Positions 42,721 through 52,362 of a stretch of DNA of 64,000 nt are shown piece by piece. The stretch spans positions 1 through 64,000 of the forward strand of contig CAWHYJ010000017.1 in NCBI GenBank assembly GCA_963833495.1. The letters are read 5' to 3'. Position 1 is the stretch's first letter. Each line of letters starts with the position of its first letter. The DNA comes from Fodinibacter sp963833495 (GTDB taxonomy: Bacteria > Actinomycetota > Actinomycetes > Actinomycetales > Dermatophilaceae). The notes beneath the pieces were generated by a model. That model saw only the letters and a list, made by a program, of their open reading frames with translations. It searched no databases and was not told where the DNA came from. The position numbers were made by a program, and so were the translations under genes.

Positions 42721-43023
42721 GTGAGTGACGTGAGCGAGCAGGTCGTGGTGACCCGCAACGAGGACGAGCACCGATGGGAGGCGCGGGTCGGTGGCGAGCT
42801 GGCCGGCTTCGCGGCCTACCAGCTGACCGACGAGCTCGTGGTGTTCACCCACACCGAGGTCGACCCGGCGTTCGAGGGCAAGGGCGTGGGCGGCGCGCTC
42901 GCGCGGTCAGCGCTCGACGAGGTGGCTGCGGAGGGCACCCGCAAGGTGATGCCGTTGTGCCCCTTCATCAAGGCGTGGATCCAGCGGCATCCCGACTACG
43001 TGCCGCTGGTCTACGGCGCCTGA
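42721..43023 (+). CDS. Small GNAT-fold N-acetyltransferase (YjdJ type)
   Basis: 100 residues of the minimal acetyltransferase fold: AGFAAYQLTDELVVFTHTEV, FEGKGVGGALARSALDEVAA (acetyl-CoA P-loop, about 57-76) and MPLCPFIKAWIQRHPDYVPL. The C-terminal CPFI..W..RHP(D/E)Y signature is typical of the YjdJ/GTL3B family, whose substrates are unknown. AGGAGG at 42708-42713 fixes the GTG start at 42721. It follows the hemerythrin gene by 26 bases in the same direction. Confidence 0.9.
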   Translation: MSDVSEQVVVTRNEDEHRWEARVGGELAGFAAYQLTDELVVFTHTEVDPAFEGKGVGGALARSALDEVAAEGTRKVMPLCPFIKAWIQRHPDYVPLVYGA

Positions 43024-43027
43024 CCTC

Positions 43028-43190
43028 TCAGGCCGGCGGGCGACGTCGCAGGCCGGCGCGCGCGCCGAGGGCGGTGGCGACCGTCCACAGGACGACCGAG
43101 ACCAGGAGCGGCAGGAGGACGGCCGGCGGATGCTGGCGGCTCAGCGGATGCCGGTGGGTCCAGCGGGAGCGGCGCGGCGTGGTCGGCCAT
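43028..43190 (-). CDS. Possible small membrane protein, frame uncertain
   Basis: The 3' part encodes one membrane helix and a basic tail: HPPAVLLPLLVSVVLWTVAT then ALGARAGLRRRPPA. An ATG at 43190 opens ADHAAPLPLDPPASAEPP in a different frame, so the gene may contain a frameshift near 43130, or the real start may be the GTG about 56 codons before the stop. It ends four bases from the GNAT gene on the other strand. No family recognised. Confidence 0.3.
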
Positions 43191-43531
43191 GGGACGACGG
43201 TAACCGCGCCCGCGGGCCGATCGACGCCGTCACCTCCGCTGTGGTGCAGGTCACCGGGTGCCCGATGGGGGATCCAGGCCCGGCACGGCTGCGCGCCCGC
43301 GCGCAACGCCGGCGCCTCTGGCCGCCCGGGCGGGCCTGCCAGCCCTCGTGCGAGCCGTCCCTTCCTGAGCCGTACGGCGTCGAGAAGCCTACTACCCGAC
43401 CGGATGTGTTCGCTCGTGGCTTAATCAAAGTTGTTGTGCAGCAGTCAGATCGGGCCTTGCGGGCCGGGCACTGTCAGTGGTCGCCGGTAGGTTTGGAGGT
43501 AGCAGGTCAAGCAAGGCAGAAGACGTTGGGG
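43191..43531. other. Non-coding stretch before the DUF222-HNH gene
   Basis: No supported gene. The notable feature is an A/T-rich patch at about 43419-43447 (GGCTTAATCAAAGTTGTTGT) in an otherwise GC-rich sequence, a likely promoter or regulator site for the gene that starts at 43532. Confidence 0.4.
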
Positions 43532-45520
43532 GTGAGCACAGTGGGGATCTTGCCGGGTGAGGCGCCGGCCGCGACGAGCGTCGGGGTGGGCGGGGTTCAG
43601 GCGGCCACCGAGGTGGCCATGGCTGCCTTGGCCGGTGCCTTCGCCACCGCGTCGGTGAGCGGGTCCCGGGCCGAGTGGGCCGCCGCCGTCGGCTCCCTGC
43701 AGCAGGTGATCGACGTCGCGACCGCGGTGCAGGACGCGGCGATCGTGCGCCTGGCGGCGATCGAGCCGGAGTACCTGGAGGACGGCACCGAGGTCGAGAC
43801 GCACCGGGCGCTGGGGCATGTGGCGTTGGATGCGCCGGCGATCCTGTCCGGGGTGCTGTCGGTGTCCGCGCTGCACGCCGAGCGGCGGGTGGAGGCGGCG
43901 GTGCTGCTGGCCGCGGATGGTCCCGAGGGGTCCGACACCGACAGCGGTCTGGGTGGGTTGCACGCGGCGATGGGCCAGGGCCGGTTGGACTCCTACCGCG
44001 CGGGTGTGCTCGCCGAGGAGCTGGCGGCTGCCCCACCGCAGGTGCGCGAGACGGTGGTGACCTTGCTGCGAGGGGCACTTCGAGGTCGAGGACGGTGCGC
44101 ACCTGCGGCGGCGGTGTCGTCGGGCGTTGGCGCGGATCAGCCCGGAGCTGTTGCTGGAGCGGGCCAAGCGGGCCAGGGCGCAGTGTGGGTTGCGGCGGTG
44201 GGTGGCCGAGCCTGGGGTGGACCGGTGGGAGGGGACCTTCCCCTCAGAGGACGCGGCGACCGCGTGGGCGGCGATCGACGCCCTGGCGCACCGCTACGTC
44301 AAGGACGGCGTGTGCACGCACATCGAGGCCGCCCGCGGGAAGGCACTGACCGACCTGGTGGCCGGGCAGGCGACCATCGACACCGTCCTGACCTTCACCG
44401 TCCCGGCCGCCGGGCCTCCTGCCGCGAGGCTGATGGGCACCGCGACGCGGGCACCGCCGGGAGCGAGGTCGTTGCGGAGGGTCCCGGTTCGGACGACCTG
44501 GTCGAGGTCATCGGCCCCGCCGGCAACCAGCCGGTGTTCGTCTCCCGAAACTGGGTGAAAGCGCTGGCCGGTGCCCGTGCCGGCAACGATGGGCGACCGC
44601 CACGGGCAGGAACGGTGGAGGTGGCGCCCTGCCACCCCGACACCGGCGCCCTGGTCGACCCGGCCAGCCGCTTCCCACAGGAGACGAGGGTCGAGCAGGA
44701 GACATCGTTGCCGCAGGACCAGGCGATCAAGCAGGACTCGACGGACGGCGACCCGCGGGAGTCGGGTGCAGAGGCACCGGACGAAGCCGTGCAGCCGACC
44801 CGCACTGGCATCGGTGCCGACACACCCAACCAAGCCGTGCAGCCAACCCGCAGCGACGCATTGCCCATCATCGGGGCGTCCACGTTGCAGCGGATCGCCG
44901 CGGGGTTCGGGGCCGGGGCGTACCGGCCCTCGGGCCGGATGGCCAAACGGGTCAAGGCCCGCGACCGCCGGTGCCGCTTCCCCGGCTGCACCGTCGCGGC
45001 AGTGTTCTGCGACCTCGACCACGTCCGGCCCTGGCCCACCGGCCCGACCGCCGACACCAACCTGATCTGCCTGTGCCGGCGCCACCACCGGGTCAAGCAA
45101 CGACCCGGCTGGCGCGTCACCCTGGCCGCCGACGGCACCCTCACCTGGACCGACCCCACCGGCCGGGTCCGCACCACCGCACCCGCCGACGCCCTGACCT
45201 GCACCGTCCTCGGCGGCGCCGCGACACCCCCACCCGCCCCGGTCAGCACCAGCATCACCCGCACCGACCTGCCCGACGGACCCCACAGCGACCTCGAGTT
45301 CCGCCTCGAACACCTGCGCGCCGCGGCACGGCCAACCAGCGGCGGCTGGTCGATCCACGGGCACCCGATGGCCACCTCGTGGCGCGACGACAACGGCACC
45401 CGGCACAGCGCCGAGCTCACCCCGACCACCAACGTGATCGTCTTCGAGGTCACCAGCACACCTTGTCGACGACCACGCCACGGCGGCCGGCATACATTCC
45501 CCGACCATCCACCCTTCTGA
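43532..45520 (+). pseudogene. DUF222 / HNH endonuclease (13E12 family), two frameshifts
   Basis: The N-terminal DUF222 part (QVIDVATAVQDAAIVRLAAI, YRAGVLAEELAAAPPQVRET) and the C-terminal HNH nuclease (CRFPGCTVAAVFCDLDHVRP, then NLICLCRRHHRVKQRPGW, with two metal-site cysteine pairs and the DLDH) are in one frame. Between about 44074 and 44450 coding shifts to another frame (ISPELLLERAKRARAQCGLR, RWEGTFPSEDAATAWAAIDA). Two indels would restore a 660-residue protein. The linker carries a repeated EAVQPTRTG/QAVQPTRSD unit. This family is multicopy in mycobacteria and relatives and often varies by recombination. GTG at 43532 is tentative. Confidence 0.8.
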
Positions 45521-45696
45521 TGGCTCTCCCGAGCCTGAACGGGCTGGCGATCGCCGACGCTAGGACACCGCGGTGGGCCCGTGAGGACGGCCGTATCGAC
45601 CTCGATGAGCTGATGTCCGATGGGTGGCGATCTCAGTGGCGGTCGATCGTCATCTCGGTGGACGCTGCCACCCGGGCGGCGTTCGTGCCATCGTGA
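45520..45696 (+). CDS. Small hypothetical protein overlapping the HNH gene stop
   Basis: 58 residues: LPSLNGLAIADARTPRWARE, DGRIDLDELMSDGWRSQWRS, IVISVDAATRAAFVPS. ATG at 45520 overlaps the stop of the DUF222-HNH gene by one base (CTGATGG), which would give coupled translation. No family recognised, and no independent ribosome site, so it could also be the fragment of a larger lost gene. It ends 28 bases before the YCII gene. Confidence 0.35.
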   Translation: MALPSLNGLAIADARTPRWAREDGRIDLDELMSDGWRSQWRSIVISVDAATRAAFVPS

Positions 45697-45724
45697 CGAT
45701 GGACGTGGACGAAGGAGAACTGCG

Positions 45725-46108
45725 ATGCGCTACCTGCTGCTCATGAACTACGCCGAGCCCGCCCCGGGCGAGATCCCCGACGAGGCCATCCAGGAGACCC
45801 AGGAGGCCTTCGGTGCCTACGGCCGCGCCCTGCAGGAGGCCGGGGTGCTCGTGGCCGCCGAGGTGCTGACCCCGACCGCCTCGGCCTCCACCCTCACCCT
45901 GCGGCGCGGGTCGGTGGAGGTGCAGGACGGCCCGTTCGCCGAGACCAAGGAGGCCCTCGCCGGGGTGTTCGTGCTCGATGTCCCCGACCTCGACGCCGCC
46001 CTCGGCTGGGCCGAGAAGTGCCCGGGCGCACAGTTCGGCGTCATGGAGGTCCGGCCCAGCTGGACGTCGTTCGTCGAGGGCACCTGGACCGCGCCCTGCC
46101 CCCTGTGA
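45725..46108 (+). CDS. YCII-related DGPF protein
   Basis: 127 residues: MRYLLLMNYAEPAPGEIPDE at the N-terminus, VQDGPFAETKEALAGVFVLD with an exact DGPF motif (about 62-81), and LGWAEKCPGAQFGVMEVRPS. AAGGAG lies before the ATG at 45725. The gene precedes an ECF42 sigma factor by 36 bases, as the paralogous pair at 31659-33246 does on the other strand. The ferredoxin-like fold probably dimerises; its ligand is unknown. Confidence 0.9.
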   Translation: MRYLLLMNYAEPAPGEIPDEAIQETQEAFGAYGRALQEAGVLVAAEVLTPTASASTLTLRRGSVEVQDGPFAETKEALAGVFVLDVPDLDAALGWAEKCPGAQFGVMEVRPSWTSFVEGTWTAPCPL

Positions 46109-46144
46109 CCGCGCCCTGCCGGCCATGACCGCACCCGCCCCGCC

Positions 46145-47389
46145 GTGACCATCCCGTCGGCAGCCAACGGCGCCCGTCACGCCGCGCTGGTGCGGGCCGA
46201 CCTCGCGGCCCGCACCAGCTACGGCCGGCTCCTGGCCCTCCTCGCCGCCGGCACCTCCGACATCGCCGGCGCCGAGGACGCCCTCGCCGACGCCTTCGAA
46301 CGCGCCCTGCGCAGCTGGCCGGACAACGGCATCCCCGACCGCCCCGACGCCTGGCTGCTCACCGTGGCGCGCAACCGGCAGCGCGACCGGTGGCGCTCGG
46401 CCGAGGCAACCCGCACCACACCGCTCGACCCGGCCACCCACACCCCACCCCACCTCGACGAGGTCGACCCCGATGCCGTGCCCGACCGCCGGCTCGAGCT
46501 CATGCTCGTCTGCGCCCACCCCGCGATCACCGTCACCGACCGCACCCCGCTCATGCTCAACACGGTGCTCGGCTTCACCGCCGAGCAGGTCGCCCGCAGC
46601 TATGCCGTGCCCGCCCGCACGATGGCGACCCGGTTGGTGCGTGCCAAGCGCCGCATCCGCGACAACCGCATCCCGTTCGCGCTCCCCGACCGCTCGGAGC
46701 TCCCCGACCGGATGGATGCCGTGCTCGGCGCCGTGTACGCGGCCTACGTCATCGAGTGGTCGACCGGCCCCGGCGAGCGCGACGTGCCACCCGAGGCACT
46801 GCACCTGGCCGAGGTGCTCGCCGAGCTCGCGCCCGACGACCCGGAGGTGCGTGGCCTCGCCGCCCTCGTCGAGCTGTCGGCCGCCCGGCGCCCGGCCCAC
46901 CTCGGCGACGACGGCCGGTTCGTGCCGCTCGCCTCCCAGGAGACCGACACGTGGGATGCCGCGCTGATCGCCCGCGCCCACGACCACCTGCGCGCCGCCC
47001 ACCCGGCGCGGGTGGTCGGCCGCTACCAGCTGGAAGCCGCGGTGCAGGCCGTGCACTGCGCCCGCCGCGAGACCGGGCGCACCGACTGGCCCACGCTGCT
47101 CGAGCTGCACCGGTCGCTGGCCGTTGTCGCCCCGAGCCTGGGCAGCGCCACCGCACTGGCGGCCGTGACGGCCGAGGTGGAGGGCCCGGCAGCCGGCCTG
47201 GCACTGCTCGACGCGGATGCCGGCCGCACTGTGCGCTTCCAGCCCGCCTGGGCGACCCGCGCCGAGCTGCTCGCCCGGCTGGGGCGCACCGCCGAGGCGG
47301 TCGTCGCCTACGACCACGCCATCGCGCTGACCCACGAGACGCCCGAGCGTCGCCACCTCGAGGAGCGACGGGCGGCCCTGCGCCGGTGA
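46145..47389 (+). CDS. ECF42-type RNA polymerase sigma factor with C-terminal TPR-like extension
   Basis: 414 residues, same organisation as the one at 31659 but clearly diverged. Region 2: TSDIAGAEDALADAFERALR, RPDAWLLTVARNRQRDRWR. Region 4: LNTVLGFTAEQVARSYAVPA, ATRLVRAKRRIRDNRIPFAL. C-terminal helices: LHLAEVLAELAPDDPEVRGL, LEAAVQAVHCARRETGRTDW, ATRAELLARLGRTAEAVVAY. The DGPF-type neighbour makes the ECF42 assignment firm. No anti-sigma factor is nearby. GTG at 46145; the 36 bases before it carry no strong ribosome site, so coupling with the YCII gene is likely. Confidence 0.9.
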   Translation: MTIPSAANGARHAALVRADLAARTSYGRLLALLAAGTSDIAGAEDALADAFERALRSWPDNGIPDRPDAWLLTVARNRQRDRWRSAEATRTTPLDPATHTPPHLDEVDPDAVPDRRLELMLVCAHPAITVTDRTPLMLNTVLGFTAEQVARSYAVPARTMATRLVRAKRRIRDNRIPFALPDRSELPDRMDAVLGAVYAAYVIEWSTGPGERDVPPEALHLAEVLAELAPDDPEVRGLAALVELSAARRPAHLGDDGRFVPLASQETDTWDAALIARAHDHLRAAHPARVVGRYQLEAAVQAVHCARRETGRTDWPTLLELHRSLAVVAPSLGSATALAAVTAEVEGPAAGLALLDADAGRTVRFQPAWATRAELLARLGRTAEAVVAYDHAIALTHETPERRHLEERRAALRR

Positions 47390-47391
47390 CC

Positions 47392-47419
47392 GCGCCGGCG
47401 CGGCGCCGGCGCGGCGCCG
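47392..47419. repeat. 11-bp GC tandem repeat after the sigma-factor stop
   Basis: GCGCCGGCGCG is repeated 2.6 times in tandem at 47392-47419; each unit contains the palindrome GCGCCGGCGC. It directly follows the TGA of the ECF42 gene, so several alternative hairpins could form and act as a terminator. Slippage of copy number is likely. Confidence 0.7.
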
Positions 47420-47491
47420 ACGTTCGACAGGCCGCAACGGCTTGCGCGGACACCCCCGCATCCCGGCCGTCACGGCGCCTAGGTTGGCGGT

Positions 47492-47911
47492 ATGACGGCT
47501 TCCGGCCTCGCCCTCGGTGCGAGCGACTTCATCCAGCTGACCACGTTCCGCCGCACGGGCGAGGGAGTCCCGACACCGGTCTGGGTCGTGCCCGATGGTG
47601 ACGCGCTGGCCGTGTTCACCCCCGCCGGCGCCGGCAAGCTGAAGCGGATCGGCCACACCCCACGGGTGACCGTGGTCGACTGCAGCCGGCGCGGGAAGGT
47701 GGCCGACGACGCGGTGCCCGTGGAGGCCGTCGCCACCACCACCGCAGACCCGGTCGAGGTCGAGCGGGTCACCCGGCTGCTCGCCGCGAAGTACGGCCTG
47801 CAGTTCCGGATCTTCATGCTCGTCGAGCGGATCGCAGCACGCGGCGAGCGCGAGCGCGAAGTCATCCGCATCGTGCCCGTGGACGTGGCGGCCGAGGCCG
47901 ACGCGGGGTGA
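47492..47911 (+). CDS. PPOX-class F420-dependent oxidoreductase
   Basis: 139 residues of the split beta-barrel (FDOR-B-like) fold: FIQLTTFRRTGEGVPTPVWV, DALAVFTPAGAGKLKRIGHT, RVTVVDCSRRGKVADDAVPV. The K-x-x-R..H-T segment (about 51-58) contributes the F420 phosphate site. Such proteins reduce quinones, biliverdin or xenobiotics with F420H2; the true substrate is open. ATG at 47492 follows GCGCCTAGG. The stop overlaps the next gene's start (GTGA). Confidence 0.87.
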   Translation: MTASGLALGASDFIQLTTFRRTGEGVPTPVWVVPDGDALAVFTPAGAGKLKRIGHTPRVTVVDCSRRGKVADDAVPVEAVATTTADPVEVERVTRLLAAKYGLQFRIFMLVERIAARGEREREVIRIVPVDVAAEADAG

Positions 47912-48468
47912 GCCCCGTGGGCGCGACGGCGACCGGCGGCGGCATCCGCGTGCTGTTGATGTCCGACACCCACCTGCCGGTGCGCGCCAAGGACCTCCCG
48001 GCCCCGCTGTGGGAGGAGGTCGACCGCGCCGACCTCGTCGTGCACGCCGGCGACTGGGTCGACGTGGTGACGCTCGACCGCCTCGAGGCCCGCAGCCGGA
48101 GGTTGCTGGCCTGCTGGGGCAACAACGACGGCCCCGAGCTTCGAGCGCGGCTCCCCGAGGTGGCGCTGGCGACCGTGGAGGGCGTGCGGGTCGCCGTGGT
48201 GCACGAGACGGGGGGCAAGGAACGGCGCAACGAGCGGATGCGGGCTACCTACCCCGACGTCGACCTGCTCGTCTTCGGGCACAGCCACATCCCTTGGGAC
48301 ACAGCGTATTCCGGGCTCAGGCTGCTGAACCCAGGCTCACCGACCGACCGGCGTCAACAGCCGAACTGCACGTGGATGACGTGCCGGCTCGCCGACGGCG
48401 CGGTGCACGATGTGGTCGTGCACCGCCTGCCGAGGCCTCAGGCCGGGGCGTCCGCGAAGCGCAGGTAG
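47908..48468 (+). CDS. YfcE-type metallophosphoesterase
   Basis: 186 residues with calcineurin-like metal motifs: LLMSDTHLP (DxH), VVHAGDWVDV (GD), WGNNDG (GNxD), VAVVHETGG (H) and LLVFGHSHIPWD (GHSH). Members cleave phosphodiesters, some acting on cyclic or nanoRNA-like substrates. It begins with GTG at 47908 overlapping the PPOX stop, so the pair is one unit. The last 31 bases overlap the convergent peroxiredoxin gene; the C-terminal tail is basic (GASAKRR). Confidence 0.88.
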   Translation: MSPVGATATGGGIRVLLMSDTHLPVRAKDLPAPLWEEVDRADLVVHAGDWVDVVTLDRLEARSRRLLACWGNNDGPELRARLPEVALATVEGVRVAVVHETGGKERRNERMRATYPDVDLLVFGHSHIPWDTAYSGLRLLNPGSPTDRRQQPNCTWMTCRLADGAVHDVVVHRLPRPQAGASAKRR

Positions 48469-49067
48469 GGGCGCACCTCGTCGACGTTGGCGAAGCGCTC
48501 CTGCGCGTCGGCGGTGGAGATGGTCGGCGCCACGATGACGCGGTCGCCCGGCACCCACTCGGCCGGCGTCGAGATCGGCGCACCGTCCGTCGCCTGCAGC
48601 GCGTCGAGCGCGCGCAGGATCTCGGTGAAGTTGCGCCCCACCGACTTCGGGTACGTGATCGTCAGGCGCACCTTGTTGCTCGGGTCGATGAGGAAGACCG
48701 ACCGCACGGTCGAGGTGTCGCCCTCGCCGGGGTGGATCATGTCGTAGGCCTGCGCGACGGCACGGTCGGAGTCGGCGATGATCGGGAAGTCGACCGGCAC
48801 CCCGGCCACCTCCGCGATGTCGGGGATCCACCGGTGGTGGTCCTCGATCGAGTCGACCGACACCGCGATCGGCTTGGCATTGCGCGCCGCGAACTCGCCC
48901 GAGAGGGCGGCCGTGCGGCCGAGCTCGGTGGTGCAGACGGGGGTGAAGTCGGCCGGGTGGCTGAACAGCACCGCCCAGGAGCCCTGCTTCCACTCGTGGA
49001 AGGAGATCAGACCGGCGGTCGTCTCGGCGGTGAAGTCGGGCGCGGTGTCTCCGAGGCGGATGGACAT
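48438..49067 (-). CDS. Peroxiredoxin, 1-Cys (Prx6) subfamily
   Basis: 209 residues. Reduces hydroperoxides through the peroxidatic cysteine C45 in ADFTPVCTTELGR. The Prx6-like C-terminal extension is present (TEILRALDALQATDG, VIVAPTISTADAQERF, VRPYLRF), and no resolving cysteine is seen, so an external thiol is needed. AGGAG is six bases before the ATG at 49067. An A/T-rich palindrome with a third half-site lies just upstream and is a likely peroxide-sensor operator. Confidence 0.93.
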   Translation of the reverse strand: MSIRLGDTAPDFTAETTAGLISFHEWKQGSWAVLFSHPADFTPVCTTELGRTAALSGEFAARNAKPIAVSVDSIEDHHRWIPDIAEVAGVPVDFPIIADSDRAVAQAYDMIHPGEGDTSTVRSVFLIDPSNKVRLTITYPKSVGRNFTEILRALDALQATDGAPISTPAEWVPGDRVIVAPTISTADAQERFANVDEVRPYLRFADAPA

Positions 49068-49084
49068 GTATCACTCCTGGTTTG

Positions 49085-49107
49085 GATAACGGTTATCTGA
49101 AGTTATC
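49085..49107. promoter_or_regulatory. GATAACGGTTATC palindrome upstream of peroxiredoxin
   Basis: A 13-bp perfect palindrome (49085-49097) followed by a second GTTATC (49102-49107), in a strongly A/T-rich patch 18-40 bases before the peroxiredoxin start. The arrangement resembles operators of Fur/PerR-type or other redox regulators, but I cannot match it to a known box with certainty. No regulator gene lies beside it. Confidence 0.5.
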
Positions 49108-49129
49108 GGATGCCGTTCCCGCGCGTCTC

Positions 49130-49666
49130 GTGCTGTCCGCATCGTGGGCACGTGTCCGACCACGGTGGGATGTGCCGGCCGCACCCGGTTCCTGGGCTGG
49201 GGTGGTGAGCCCCCAGAGCGTCTACGGCTGGCCCAGACGCCACGCGCTCTTCGTGGACGCCGGCCTCACTGGAGGTGCTGCTCGTCGTGCTCGTCGCCCC
49301 GCTCTGGATCGGCACACGGAGCGCTACCCCCTCGGAGACCGCCACCACGGCCGTCGCCGTGGCGACCCTCTCGACGGTCATGGTGCTCGCCCTGGTGGTG
49401 CGCCGCCGGCATCCGGTGCTCGCCTTCACCGTGGTGTCCCTGTGCTGCGCGCTGCAGCTCTTCGTGCGCTCCGACCCGGTGGCCGCCGACCTGGCCTTCG
49501 TCGTCGCCACCTACTCACTGGGGGCCAACGCCACCAGTCGGCTGGCGCACCTGGCCGGCCTGGGGACCGTCGCCGTCGCCGCCGTCCCTGCGGCCTGGCG
49601 GCCTCGGTGGTGCCGGCGCGGCGCGCCACCCGGATCGCCCCCGCCGCGGCGCTCGCCGACGACTGA
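49130..49666 (+). pseudogene. Histidine kinase N-terminus joined to the end of an FtsX-like permease
   Basis: The first part reads like the membrane sensor of a two-component kinase: WARVRPRWDVPAAPGSWAGV, WPRRHALFVDAG, a frame break near 49268, then LLVVLVAPLWIGTRSA, LALVVRRRHPVLAFTVVSLC, ADLAFVVATYSLGANATSRL. It stops making sense near 49605, inside CGGCCTGGCGGCCTCGG, and continues in another frame as LAASVVPARRATRIAPAAAL then ADD and a stop at 49666, which is the typical C-terminus of MacB/FtsX permeases. A deletion has apparently fused the two and removed the kinase core, any response regulator and the ABC genes between. Confidence 0.75.
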
Positions 49667-49806
49667 TCACCTCCGGCTGGGCCGTTCCGGGTGCAGGTCA
49701 GGATCGAAGAAGCACGTCGTCGGGGGTGCCGCCTAGTCTGAGCGGGCCGAGCGACGACGGTGCGTGCCGCGTCCCGGCATCCGACCGACCTGAGGAGACC
49801 CACTCG

Positions 49807-52182
<2,376 letters not shown>

Positions 52183-52184
52183 CC

Positions 52185-52200
52185 CCGGCCCTTCGGCCGG
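52185..52200 (+). terminator. Short hairpin after the UvrA-like gene
   Basis: CCGGCC, loop CTTC, GGCCGG starts three bases after the stop codon of the UvrA-like gene. A weaker AGGAGG/CCTCT pairing follows at about 52211-52231. Together they could separate that transcript from the helR promoter. Confidence 0.45.
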
Positions 52201-52261
52201 CATGGCAAGAGGAGGAGCGCCACGGCCTCTCCCCCTCTACTTCCAAGGTATAGCCGACCGG

Positions 52262-52281
52262 GGGGCTTGCGGCAAGGCCCC
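52262..52281 (+). promoter_or_regulatory. Rifamycin-associated element (RAE) upstream of helR
   Basis: GGGGCTTGCGGCAAGGCCCC, an imperfect palindrome (arms GGGGCTTGC and GCAAGGCCCC), about 80 bases before the helR start. This matches, as I remember it, the rifamycin-associated element found in actinobacteria upstream of rifamycin-inactivating and HelR genes and needed for induction by rifamycins. A TATAGC hexamer at 52249-52254 just upstream is a possible -10 box. Confidence 0.85.
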
Positions 52282-52362
52282 CTGACGCGGAGCAGAATCG
52301 CCGGCCGAGGCCAGGACCGACGGGGGGACCTGACCCGACCTCGCCGATCGGAAGCGCACCGC

